From an uncultured Peptococcaceae bacterium (GTDB taxonomy: Bacteria; Bacillota; Peptococcia; Peptococcales; Peptococcaceae), in assembly GCA_902492275.1 (NCBI GenBank), contig CABUKW010000001.1, positions 1-64,000 of the forward strand: a stretch of 64,000 nt of DNA. Reading direction: 5' to 3'. Positions 1 through 7,372 of this stretch are shown here, in pieces. Each line of letters opens with the position of its first letter. The first letter of the stretch is position 1. The notes beneath the pieces were generated by a model. It ran no database searches. It saw nothing but the letters and a program-made list of their open reading frames with translations, and was not told the origin of the DNA. The translations under genes were made by a program, and so were the position numbers.

Positions 1-1070
1 CCAATGCCGGGAATAACCTGATTATAAGCAGCGATACTCAGTGCCGAACCGGTCAGGCCAGTTTCCAGCGCACCGCTGGTCAGGATTACCATGGCAGTAC
101 AGGTGCAAATGATAATGGTGGTAAAAAATACTTCAAACATCCCCCAAATCCCCTGTTCGACAGGATTTTTGGCACTGGAGGAAGCATGGGCGATAGGCGC
201 AGTACCTAAACCGGCTTCGTTGGAATAAATACCACGGGCAAAGCCATAACGCATAGCTACCATGATACCGTAACCGGCAGCGCCGCCAGCGGCAGACTGG
301 AAGTTAAAAGCTTCACTGACGATTAAAGAAAAGGCTGCAGGAATTTTGTCAAGATTTAAAACCAAAGCCACAACAGCAACTACCACATAGAATACGGCCA
401 TGAATGGCACCAGCTTTTCGGTAATGGTTGCGATACGGCGGATACCTCCCAAAATGATAGCGCCTACAAAAATGGTCAGTACAACGCCGGTAATCATAGG
501 GTTAATGCCCAGTGTAGATTGCAGCGCCATGGAGATGGAGTTGCCCTGGGTAGCATTCCCGGTACCCAGACAGGCAATGGCTACGAAGAAAGCGAAGAGT
601 ACAGCCAGCCATTTCAAACCCAAACCGTTCTGGATATAATACATAGGACCGCCAGACCATTGTCCCTGGTCATTTTTTTCACGATAGGCCAAAGATAATA
701 CGATTTCCGAATATTTGGTCACCATGCCCAGCAGTGCGCTGATCCACATCCAGAAGATAGCCCCTGGACCGCCGGATACTAACGCAGTGGCAACGCCGGT
801 GATACTGCCGGTACCGATGGTGCCAGCCATAGCGGTGGCTACAGCCTGGAACGGACTAACGCCCGATTCGTCAGCAGTGCGGTGTTTGCCGCTGAATAAG
901 CCGCCGATGGTATTTTTCATCACATAACCAAATTTAGTGAACTGAGGGAAGCCCATGCGAGCTGAGAGCAGTAAGCCGGTACCAATCAGCAGCGTCAGCA
1001 TAATTGGTCCCCACACAACATTGCTGATAGCGCCGTTGACGTCTTGAATAACGGTTAAAAGTGTTGACAT
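1..1070 (-). CDS. Alanine/glycine:cation symporter (AGCS family), 5' part only
   Basis: Reading the minus strand from ATG at 1070 gives an uninterrupted frame of about 356 codons that runs off the window start, so the C-terminus is missing. The protein is strongly hydrophobic and carries AGCS family landmarks: an N-terminal helix with the segment GTGLLLSARMGFPQ, then GTIGTGSITGVATAL, then GGPMYYIQNGLG, and further in SNEAGLGTAPIAHA. The family imports alanine or glycine with Na+ or H+ across the cytoplasmic membrane. A strong ribosome site (AGGAGG, seven bases before the ATG) fixes the start. It stands alone here, with a long AT-rich leader upstream. The exact substrate is not readable from this fragment. 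Confidence 0.9.
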   Translation of the reverse strand, partial: MSTLLTVIQDVNGAISNVVWGPIMLTLLIGTGLLLSARMGFPQFTKFGYVMKNTIGGLFSGKHRTADESGVSPFQAVATAMAGTIGTGSITGVATALVSGGPGAIFWMWISALLGMVTKYSEIVLSLAYREKNDQGQWSGGPMYYIQNGLGLKWLAVLFAFFVAIACLGTGNATQGNSISMALQSTLGINPMITGVVLTIFVGAIILGGIRRIATITEKLVPFMAVFYVVVAVVALVLNLDKIPAAFSLIVSEAFNFQSAAGGAAGYGIMVAMRYGFARGIYSNEAGLGTAPIAHASSSAKNPVEQGIWGMFEVFFTTIIICTCTAMVILTSGALETGLTGSALSIAAYNQVIPGI

Positions 1071-1206
1071 AAAACATCCTCCTAAGAAAGATAATAATGG
1101 TAAGAATACGAACGCATAAAATGATATGCCGTTGATTGTGTGGCATATATAACCATAAATGAATGATTGATATATACTAAATCAACAAAACTTTTCTCTG
1201 TGGAGT

Positions 1207-1236
1207 ATTATAATACAAAATAATGTGATTGGACAG
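1207..1236 (-). promoter_or_regulatory. Possible promoter of the AGCS symporter gene
   Basis: On the minus strand a perfect TATAAT (1207-1212) lies about 140 bases before the symporter start codon. The matching -35 (CTGTCC or TGTCCA, 17-18 bases upstream) is poor. A short hairpin (tatgcc/ggcata, about 1125-1147) lies between promoter and gene. Confidence 0.3.
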
Positions 1237-1414
1237 CGTTTTTTTGTGAGAAAAAATGAGCAGTTTTTATAAAATCTATGGGGAAGAATGTGCCACACTT
1301 CACAGAATGCATACAATATACGAGAAGCTGTATATATTGAATTATATAGCAGCATATTTTGTATAAACAATGAATTTTATGTTTAAAACATACATTTTTT
1401 CATCGTGGACGCAT

Positions 1415-1473
1415 GTCCATTTCAGACACTATGAATTGTAAAATAATGTATATTCATATTGTCTGTGATGGAC
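1415..1473. repeat. Imperfect 22-bp inverted repeat with 15-nt loop
   Basis: Arms 1415-1436 and 1452-1473 are complementary at 19 of 22 positions (gtccat..cagaca..tatgaat against its reverse complement). No T-run follows on either side, so it is not a standard terminator. The pentamer TGGAC plus G recurs at 1406, 1469 and 1499. It could be a protein-binding site or a structured transcript; nothing in the sequence decides. Confidence 0.6.
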
Positions 1474-1965
1474 GAATGTAAATTTTAAAATTATTTTGTG
1501 GACGTTTGTATTTTATACAAGGACAAACATTGATTCACGAAGAAAGTGTATACAAAAAAATGCAGCAATTATACAAGAAAATTTTACAGAGAAAACACTG
1601 TTTATAGGATATGAATACAAGGCTAAAATCATGCCAAACTGTAAGAATTTTGAAAAGAAAAAAAGAAATCGCCGCAGAAAAATCAGACGATTACGCTACA
1701 GTGGTCGAAAAAATTTCCGCAACGTATCAGACAATTCAATTCATAGCATCAAAGCTATAAGCAGCCGAAAGGACAGATGGTATTTTGAGGTGCGGCTCCA
1801 TTAAAAAGGAGAGTGTTATTCTGGGGAAAACTTCTTTGTGCCATTTTTCAACAAGCTCAACATAATAAATCAAATACCCTGTCACCTTAATCGGACTAGC
1901 GTGTTGAAAGCGCGAATTTTTGTACGAATGCGTTGGAGATGGTGAAGGAGCTTCAGTTACCTATC

Positions 1966-1994
1966 TTGATGATTTTTGTAGAATGTAGTATAAT
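1966..1994 (+). promoter_or_regulatory. Sigma-A type promoter for the 2045 gene
   Basis: TTGATG (1966-1971), a 17-bp spacer and TATAAT (1989-1994), about 50 bp before the TTG start at 2045. Confidence 0.55.
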
Positions 1995-2044
1995 GCAATT
2001 CAAAAATAATTGTGTAAACGTGTATAAATGAAAGGAATGATTCT

Positions 2045-2296
2045 TTGAAAAAAAACAAGCGATATCGCTGTTATTTACATAATCTAAGAAAATGGATGCC
2101 TTATGGAAATTGGTTGCCTATACCCTGTCCAATTTGCGAGAAAAAAACACAGTTTTACTATTTTAAGTACGATGCCTGCTGCTGCGTATCCTGTAATGTA
2201 TGGTTAGAGGAGGCTTGCGACGATTTGGATTGTCCATATTGTTCGCGACGACCAGCAACGCCGATTGAAGCGCTGACACAGGAAAGTAGGGAATAG
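2045..2296 (+). CDS. Small zinc-ribbon-like hypothetical protein
   Basis: 83 residues from a TTG start preceded by AAAGGAATG. Cysteines form three pairs: CPIC near residue 28, CVSC near 47, and CPYC near 63. This spacing suggests one or two zinc ribbons. The N-terminus is basic (KKNKRYRCYLHNLRKW). No specific family is recognised. It has its own promoter and stands in an AT-rich stretch with another small unknown gene, which suggests recently acquired or fast-evolving DNA. The same frame stays open for 44 codons after the TAG stop (see 2297-2431). Function unknown; nucleic-acid or protein binding through the zinc site is only a guess. Confidence 0.55.
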   Translation: MKKNKRYRCYLHNLRKWMPYGNWLPIPCPICEKKTQFYYFKYDACCCVSCNVWLEEACDDLDCPYCSRRPATPIEALTQESRE

Positions 2297-2431
2297 TCAT
2301 GGGTAAAAGATTATCGAAGAAAGAATTTTCAACGCAAACAGCATGGAATGAAAAAGCATGTTACTAAAAAAGAAAAAAGTCGCAAAATCAGGGAAGAAAA
2401 AGAATGGAAATGTGATATGGTTCAGAAATAA
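2297..2431 (+). other. In-frame lysine-rich extension after the TAG of the 2045 gene
   Basis: Directly after the TAG at 2294-2296 the same frame continues for 44 codons to a TAA at 2429-2431. It encodes a very basic tail (KDYRRKNFQRKQHG, then KKHVTKKEKSRKIREEKEWK). The first ATG in this frame would give only 27 residues. A second frame starting at 2299 gives just 22 residues. This could be a C-terminal part cut off by a nonsense mutation, a separate tiny gene, or chance in AT-rich DNA. Confidence 0.3.
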
Positions 2432-2447
2432 AGTAAGGTAAGAGATT

Positions 2448-2876
2448 TTGAAAAAATTATTCAATCGGGAAATCAAGGGCAATAAAGCGAAATTTATGAG
2501 GTGTACTATGGAATTGAACGATGCGATTATGGTTATAGATTGTAATTATCAATGCAGTGAAAATAGTTTCATTTATGATTTACATGAGAAGAACATATTT
2601 TGTATTCAGCATTTTTGGGAGTATTATGATAGTATTATTGTCTTGGCAAAAGAAGCGCTTACGAAAGGGCGAAGTATGGAAACGGCTATGAAAATTACTT
2701 TCGTTTATCAGAGCATTCTTAAAGAAATCATCTATCATTTTGATAAACAAGATATGACTCATATAAAACAGTTCCCGGTCCATTATGCGGAATATATTGA
2801 ACGGCTAGATGGCGCACTCGACGCTTATTATCGAGGAGTATTTATAAAAGATGAAATTTACAGTTTAAAACGGTAA
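2448..2876 (+). CDS. Hypothetical protein, 142 aa
   Basis: Frame from a TTG start (2448) with AAGGTAAGAG upstream; an ATG at 2496 is an alternative start. The predicted protein is helical and soluble, without signal peptide or membrane segment, with aromatic-rich segments such as IQHFWEYYDSIIVLAKEAL and HYAEYIERLDGALDAYYRG. No family is recognised. It lies 150 bp downstream of the zinc-ribbon gene on the same strand and ends before a strong terminator, so the two may be co-transcribed. The AT-rich codon use differs from the operon that follows. Confidence 0.55.
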   Translation: MKKLFNREIKGNKAKFMRCTMELNDAIMVIDCNYQCSENSFIYDLHEKNIFCIQHFWEYYDSIIVLAKEALTKGRSMETAMKITFVYQSILKEIIYHFDKQDMTHIKQFPVHYAEYIERLDGALDAYYRGVFIKDEIYSLKR

Positions 2877-2920
2877 GTCCGTTCTTTATAGTGTATATAT
2901 TGTTGTCTATCAAGATAAAT

Positions 2921-2968
2921 AACAAAGCTGCTTGTCAATTCTAGTGTGAACTGACAGGCAGCTTTGTT
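2921..2968. terminator. Bidirectional terminator between convergent units
   Basis: A 20-bp stem (2921-2940 with 2949-2968, two mismatches) around an 8-nt loop, followed by a short T-run on the plus strand. It separates the plus-strand gene ending at 2876 from the minus-strand ABC operon ending at 2969. Confidence 0.75.
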
Positions 2969-4072
2969 TCATACTGTCTGTTTGAGTTTGCCGCTTTCTT
3001 GGGCTAGTTGCAGGAGCTGTTGATTTTTCTGGTTCATGGTGCCGAAGGTATCCAACGGGCAGAGGACGATGTGGCAGCTTTGCAGCAGGGCAGCAGCTTG
3101 GGAGAAGGCCTCATCGCTGATAGGCTCAAAGCTGCGCTGGGTGACGACAACGGCTGCTAGTGCCTGGGCTACGGGATAGTCTAAATCGTTTTGGTGCAGA
3201 ACGCCGGCGGCGAAGGGAATGCCCTGCCGCTGCAATTTGCGATAGACGGGAATGCCTGTACCGCCGCCGCCGATGACAAACACTTGGGGCTGACCGGTTA
3301 CAGCGGCCAATTCCAGAGAGCCGAACAGGGCGTTGTAGCTGCCTTTGGTGGCTCCATAAAGCTCCATGATGAAATCGGCGGTGAAAATTTCCTCTGGCGG
3401 GCCGGAACGCTCAATGGCGTTGTTGTGGACGCACACCACCCAATCGGAGATTTTTTGGGCCAAATCCAGTTCATGCAGGGAGAGCAGCACCGCTAACTGC
3501 CGCTTTTGTATCATGTCTTTCAGGATGGATAAAAGCTCCAGTTTGTGCCGGATATCCAAAAAAGAGGTGGGCTCGTCCAACACTAGCACTTCCGGCTCCT
3601 GACAGAGCGCCCGGGCCAGCAGAATGCGCTGCCGCTGGCCGTCGCTGACAGCGGAAAACTGGCGGTGGGCGATGTCCTGGCCGTGGACCAGCGTCAGAGC
3701 TTCCTGCACCTTCTGGCGGTCTTGTGCTGTGAGAATGCCCAGCCGACCGGTGTAAGGATAGCGGCCTGTGCTGACGACATCTTCACAGGTCATCAGTTCG
3801 GGATGAATACGTTCGGTCATCAGCACAGAAAGACGCTTGGCAATGTCTAGCTCGTTCATCTGCGCCATGGCGCGGCCATCCAGATAGACTGCGCCGCCCA
3901 AAAGCCGCAACTGTCCAATGATGCTTTTGAGAATGGTGGACTTGCCAGAACCGTTGGGACCGATGAGAGTCATAATCTGACCTCGGCGCAACTGCAGACA
4001 GATATCACGGATGAGGGGCTGGTTGCCGTAGCCCACGGTCATATGCTGGGTGTAGAGATAAGGCTCCTGCAT
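2969..4072 (-). CDS. FecE/BtuD-like ABC transporter ATPase with extra C-terminal domain
   Basis: 367 residues. Residues 1-255 are a typical iron-siderophore/B12-type ATPase: Walker A GPNGSGKST near 38-46, a signature with an unusual Asp (VSDGQRQR in place of LSGGQ), Walker B VLVLDEPTSFLD, and the H-loop LSLHELD. It would power import through the FecCD permease encoded 19 bp upstream. Residues from about 258 to 367 exceed the usual length and begin with a glycine-rich loop (VFVIGGGGTGIPVYRKLQ), suggesting a Rossmann-like domain fused to the ATPase. This is the last gene of the operon behind the cobalamin riboswitch. Substrate by context: a corrinoid, haem or related tetrapyrrole rather than a proven ligand. 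Confidence 0.9.
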   Translation of the reverse strand: MQEPYLYTQHMTVGYGNQPLIRDICLQLRRGQIMTLIGPNGSGKSTILKSIIGQLRLLGGAVYLDGRAMAQMNELDIAKRLSVLMTERIHPELMTCEDVVSTGRYPYTGRLGILTAQDRQKVQEALTLVHGQDIAHRQFSAVSDGQRQRILLARALCQEPEVLVLDEPTSFLDIRHKLELLSILKDMIQKRQLAVLLSLHELDLAQKISDWVVCVHNNAIERSGPPEEIFTADFIMELYGATKGSYNALFGSLELAAVTGQPQVFVIGGGGTGIPVYRKLQRQGIPFAAGVLHQNDLDYPVAQALAAVVVTQRSFEPISDEAFSQAAALLQSCHIVLCPLDTFGTMNQKNQQLLQLAQESGKLKQTV

Positions 4073-4091
4073 GGTGTTTCCTCGCTTTCGA

Positions 4092-5117
4092 TTAAGACTG
4101 GTGGGTACGCTGGGTTATCATCATATAGATGACGATGGGCGCGCCGAATACGGCGGTAACGGAGCTGATACTGAGCTCGGTGGGCGCAAAGACTGTGCGG
4201 GCGATAAGGTCGCAAAACAGGCAGAACACCGCGCCGCCCAGAAAGCAGGCGGGAATAATCAGGAGGGGTTTAGCGGTGTGGAACAAACTTTTCACCAGAT
4301 GGGGCACTGCGATGCCTACAAAGGAAATGGGGCCGGCAAAGGCGGTCACGCAAGCCGATAAAATGCTGGACAGCAAAATCAGCATGAAGCGAAAGGCCCG
4401 AATATTGACGCCCATGTTCTGCGCGTATACCTCGCCCATTTGGTAGGCACCGATAGGTTTGGAGAGAAAAAAGGTGAAAAGCAGCGTAAGGCCTACCACC
4501 GCCGTCATCACAGCCACGTTGTCCCAACTGATGCCGGAAAAGCTGCCTAAAGACCAGTTATGTAAATTGACGATGTTGGAGTCGTCGGCAAAGGTAACCA
4601 CAAAATCGGTGATAGCCGAACAGATATAGCCAATCATAACGCCGCAAATGACTAGCATCGACATGTTTTTGACCTGCTGGGAAATGAGAAGAATAAAACC
4701 CATGGAAATCATGGCACCCACGAAGGCAGCGGCAATCATGGTCAGCGAGCCGCCTACCAGACCGTGCCGGAGCAGAAAAATCATAGTCAGAGCTACGACC
4801 AGCTTGGCGCCGGAGGAAATGCCCAGCACGAAAGGGCCGGCGATAGGATTGGCAAAGAAAGTTTGCAGCAAAAAACCGGACACCGACAACGCGCCGCCCA
4901 GAAGAACGACGGCCAGAATGCGGGGCAGGCGAATATCCCAAACGATATGATAGTTGGTGGAATCATCGGGCTGGCTGCAGAGAATGCGCAAAATCTCCGG
5001 CACAGTCAAATGCACACTGCCAGCGTTGATGTTCCAAACAGCCAGCGCCGCCAGCAGCACCATCAGCAAAAGAAAGGCGCTGCAAATTCTGGCGTAAGTA
5101 TTTCTCATGGGGCTCAT
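4092..5117 (-). CDS. FecCD-family ABC transporter permease
   Basis: 341 residues, strongly hydrophobic, with a length and helix pattern fitting the roughly ten-helix FecCD/BtuC permeases. Recognisable motifs are WDIRLPRILAVVLLGGALS near the N-terminus, the long stretch around NPIAGPFVLGISSGA, and AGPISFVGIAVPHLV before the last helices, a hallmark of this family. It forms the membrane channel for the substrate-binding lipoprotein and the ATPase on either side of it in the operon. The intergenic space to the binding-protein gene is 161 bp and contains a perfect hairpin. Confidence 0.93.
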   Translation of the reverse strand: MSPMRNTYARICSAFLLLMVLLAALAVWNINAGSVHLTVPEILRILCSQPDDSTNYHIVWDIRLPRILAVVLLGGALSVSGFLLQTFFANPIAGPFVLGISSGAKLVVALTMIFLLRHGLVGGSLTMIAAAFVGAMISMGFILLISQQVKNMSMLVICGVMIGYICSAITDFVVTFADDSNIVNLHNWSLGSFSGISWDNVAVMTAVVGLTLLFTFFLSKPIGAYQMGEVYAQNMGVNIRAFRFMLILLSSILSACVTAFAGPISFVGIAVPHLVKSLFHTAKPLLIIPACFLGGAVFCLFCDLIARTVFAPTELSISSVTAVFGAPIVIYMMITQRTHQS

Positions 5118-5177
5118 TCCTTTCCTGTATGTAATGAAATGACATTAGGGTTCCTTTACAATCGTCTATTCTGGCAG

Positions 5178-5200
5178 ATGGGCGGCGAATTGCCGCCCAT
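5178..5200 (-). repeat. Intercistronic hairpin (9-bp perfect stem)
   Basis: ATGGGCGGC pairs with GCCGCCCAT around a 5-nt loop, between the binding-protein gene and the permease gene. No T-run follows, so it is more likely an mRNA-stabilising element or processing site than a terminator. Such elements can keep binding-protein transcripts in excess over permease transcripts. Confidence 0.5.
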
Positions 5201-5278
5201 AGCCGCTTTTGTTTCGTACCAGACCAAAAGAGCGCCGGGCATGAAACATCTTCTAAAGCTTGATAAAAGAACAAAAAA

Positions 5279-6427
5279 TTACTGTACATGATGCAGATAA
5301 GTTAGCTGTAGGTTTTCTGATTCGTCGGCGGTCAGGATGGTGTGTAAATCGGTAATCAGGTCGCCCAAGCCCAGGCTTTCTTGAAACAGATTTTTGCCGG
5401 TACACCAGACGTTGCCGGTTTTGACGGCTTGAAAGTCTTTCAATAACGAGCTTTTGGCGAAAAGCTGGTCCATGGTCTGGAGTTCGCCGTCGATGGCGCT
5501 GTTGTAAATCAGAATGTCGGCATCTCGGGCCCCGGCATAGAAGGCTTCCATTTGCATATTCATGGTGGACAAGGCGTTGCCGTCCTCAGATGCTAAGTCG
5601 GAAAAAATATATTGACCGCCGGCCAGCTCGATGGATTTGGCGATATAATCGCCGGATTTGCGCACGTTGGCAGCACCATTAGAGGTAATATAAAAGAAAG
5701 CTACCGTTTTACCAGTGTTGGGCTGCTCCAAGACCGGCGACAGTTTGTCGGTCAGTTCGGAAAAGTAGGCTTCTGCGGTCTCTTCTTTGTCTAACAGAAC
5801 GGCATACAGCTTGAGCCATTCGATACGGCCTAAGGGGTGGCTTTCATAGCTGGAGCGCTCTACTAACACCGGAATGCCGAATTTCTCCAGTTGTTCTTTT
5901 ACCTCCGGCGTGTGATAAATCATGGTGGATTCCAGAGCCAAATCGCAATCCTGCGATAAAATCACTTCGTAGTCAGGTGCACTGTATTTGCCGGCGTAGG
6001 TGATGCGGCCTTCTTCCATGGCCTGCTGCGCCTGGGGGATATACCAGCCGGCGGCGTCAGTGCCGGAGAGACTGATAGCGTCCAGAGCGTCCAGCTCCCG
6101 AAACAAATCCATAGCCGAGGTAGCTACCAGATAAATGCTGTCTAAGGGCTGCTGCAGCACAGTTACGGTATCGGGCAATTGGTCTGGCACGGCAGCGCCT
6201 TCCGGCACCAGCAGATAGGTGTCGGTGCCGCCGATGGTGATTTTGGCATAGCCGCCCTGATAATAGTCCACTGCAAATTGGTCGGCATAGGTCAGCTTCA
6301 GGCTGTAATCAAATTGCAGATTGTCCCAGGCTGTTTGCTGGCTCGTCGTGTGCTGCCCGCAGCCGGCAAGCAGCAGGCAGAGCAAGAGAACAAACAGCGG
6401 GAGCCGCGTCAAAGGCTGCTGTTTCAT
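5279..6427 (-). CDS. ABC transporter substrate-binding lipoprotein (Fe/B12 type)
   Basis: 382 residues. A lipoprotein signal with lipobox LLAGC places the cysteine near residue 23. The rest matches the periplasmic-binding fold of the iron-complex/cobalamin class: an alpha/beta N-lobe with LDALDAISLSGTDAAGWYIP, then LSQDCDLALESTMIYHTPEVKEQL cut by a long helix, then a C-lobe with GKTVAFFYITSNGAANVRK and FQAVKTGNVWCTGKNLFQ. It would capture the substrate outside the membrane and hand it to the FecCD permease. The start overlaps the stop of the upstream NEAT-like lipoprotein gene in an ATGA (6424-6427), which indicates translational coupling. The substrate is not determined by sequence. Confidence 0.88.
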   Translation of the reverse strand: MKQQPLTRLPLFVLLLCLLLAGCGQHTTSQQTAWDNLQFDYSLKLTYADQFAVDYYQGGYAKITIGGTDTYLLVPEGAAVPDQLPDTVTVLQQPLDSIYLVATSAMDLFRELDALDAISLSGTDAAGWYIPQAQQAMEEGRITYAGKYSAPDYEVILSQDCDLALESTMIYHTPEVKEQLEKFGIPVLVERSSYESHPLGRIEWLKLYAVLLDKEETAEAYFSELTDKLSPVLEQPNTGKTVAFFYITSNGAANVRKSGDYIAKSIELAGGQYIFSDLASEDGNALSTMNMQMEAFYAGARDADILIYNSAIDGELQTMDQLFAKSSLLKDFQAVKTGNVWCTGKNLFQESLGLGDLITDLHTILTADESENLQLTYLHHVQ

Positions 6428-7299
6428 TGGGCACTCTCAATAGTTGCTGCATCAAAATACAGGGTATATTCAATTTCGTGGGGCGTACTCATGGCGGTGG
6501 TGTCGGCCAGCACTGGCACCTTGCGGTCAAAGGCCGTTACCGGAATTTCAAAAGTGGAGTTGCCGTCAGTGTTGAGCGGCAGATACTGCACATCGTCCAC
6601 TTTCATATAATCATAATTGGAACTGCTCCAAATGATGGTGGCATAAGCAGCGCCGTTTTCTACCCGCAGCTGGGCCGGCGACTGGACGCTGGCTTTGCCG
6701 GAGCCGCCTTCTAATTGCACGTCGATGGTATAGGTGCCGTCAGCCAGTTGCAGACTGTTTGCTGTGGTGATGGCGCTGTCCTGAAAAGCGTCCAGCGGCA
6801 GCGAATCGGCTCGGAATACCAGCGTACGGTCATACCATAGCTCTTTGTTTTTACTGAAGGCTGTGCAGTTGATGCCCATATCCAGCGATTCTACCGGAAT
6901 GGTATAGGTGTGTACGCCATCGGCGGTTTCTACATAGGGGATATAGTCGGCTTCCTGAGCCTGGGTGGCTTCTTCGCCGGTGCCCATAAACACTTTGGTG
7001 TAGCCGGTGCCGCCCATGTACAGCACTGCGGTCATCTGGCCGTTTTGTACGGTCAGTTCGCAGTTGGTGATTTTAAACATAGAGGAACTACAGTCGACGG
7101 TAATCGGATAAACGCCGTCCTTTAAGGCGTCGCCATAGATGGGAACCATATCCTCGTCCACCACATTTTCCACGGTGGTCATCTGGTCGGCGGTGGCCAC
7201 CTGGCTGTTTTGCTGGGAATCTTTGTCGGAACTGCAGCCGGCGGTGCATAGCAGAGCCGCCAACAGCAGAAGAATTGTTGTCAGTTTGAAAGTTTTCAT
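6424..7299 (-). CDS. Lipoprotein with two tandem NEAT-like domains
   Basis: 291 residues with a lipobox (CTAGC, cysteine near residue 22) and then two copies of a beta-rich module. The first, about residues 57-165, starts DGVYPITVDC and contains LTVQNGQMTAVLYMGG. The second, about 182-285, starts DGTYTIDVQL, contains LRVENGAAYATIIWSSSNYD and ends HEIEYTLYFD. The order of motifs (DG-Y-I-V, then a strand with NG, then SS-Y, then a Tyr strand near the end) is that of NEAT domains, which bind haem or similar tetrapyrroles on Gram-positive surfaces. Assignment is by pattern, not alignment. Translational overlap with the ABC binding-protein gene supports a receptor role for the same substrate. Confidence 0.65.
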   Translation of the reverse strand: MKTFKLTTILLLLAALLCTAGCSSDKDSQQNSQVATADQMTTVENVVDEDMVPIYGDALKDGVYPITVDCSSSMFKITNCELTVQNGQMTAVLYMGGTGYTKVFMGTGEEATQAQEADYIPYVETADGVHTYTIPVESLDMGINCTAFSKNKELWYDRTLVFRADSLPLDAFQDSAITTANSLQLADGTYTIDVQLEGGSGKASVQSPAQLRVENGAAYATIIWSSSNYDYMKVDDVQYLPLNTDGNSTFEIPVTAFDRKVPVLADTTAMSTPHEIEYTLYFDAATIESAQ

Positions 7300-7317
7300 A
7301 GATGATTACACCTTTCT

Positions 7318-7361
7318 ACACAGAGCAGGCCAAAAGCGGATACTTCTGGCCTGCTCTGTGT
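7318..7361 (-). repeat. Intercistronic hairpin between the CbiK and NEAT-like genes
   Basis: A 14-bp perfect stem (acacagagcaggcc with its complement, 7318-7331 and 7348-7361) sits in the 73-bp gap between the two genes. No T-run on the minus strand. Likely affects relative expression of the operon genes. Confidence 0.5.
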
Positions 7362-7372
7362 ATGTTTATTTT

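Larger units (their letters stand above)
1071..2044. other. Long AT-rich intergenic region without a convincing gene
   Basis: Nearly 1 kb without a supported gene. A 102-codon open frame at 1496-1804 is lysine/arginine-rich low-complexity sequence with no ribosome site, and is not called. Two short frames look slightly more protein-like. One runs 1650-1760 (36 codons from a TTG). The other is open without a start at about 1897-2030 and includes ALEMVKELQLPILMIFVE. They could be remnants of decayed genes, but no family is recognised. The region also holds the inverted repeat at 1415-1473 and the promoter at 1966-1994. Confidence 0.5.

Noticed and set aside
1071..1480. Glycine riboswitch or T-box in the symporter leader
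   Set aside because: No conserved aptamer or T-box sequence could be found in the leader; only simple hairpins.
1496..1804. 102-codon plus-strand open frame
   Set aside because: Low-complexity Lys/Arg-rich translation, no ribosome site and no family resemblance; most likely chance in AT-rich DNA.
4764..5291. 175-codon plus-strand open frame opposite the permease gene
   Set aside because: Shadow of the FecCD gene; composition is polar and repetitive, and the minus-strand frame is a clear family member.
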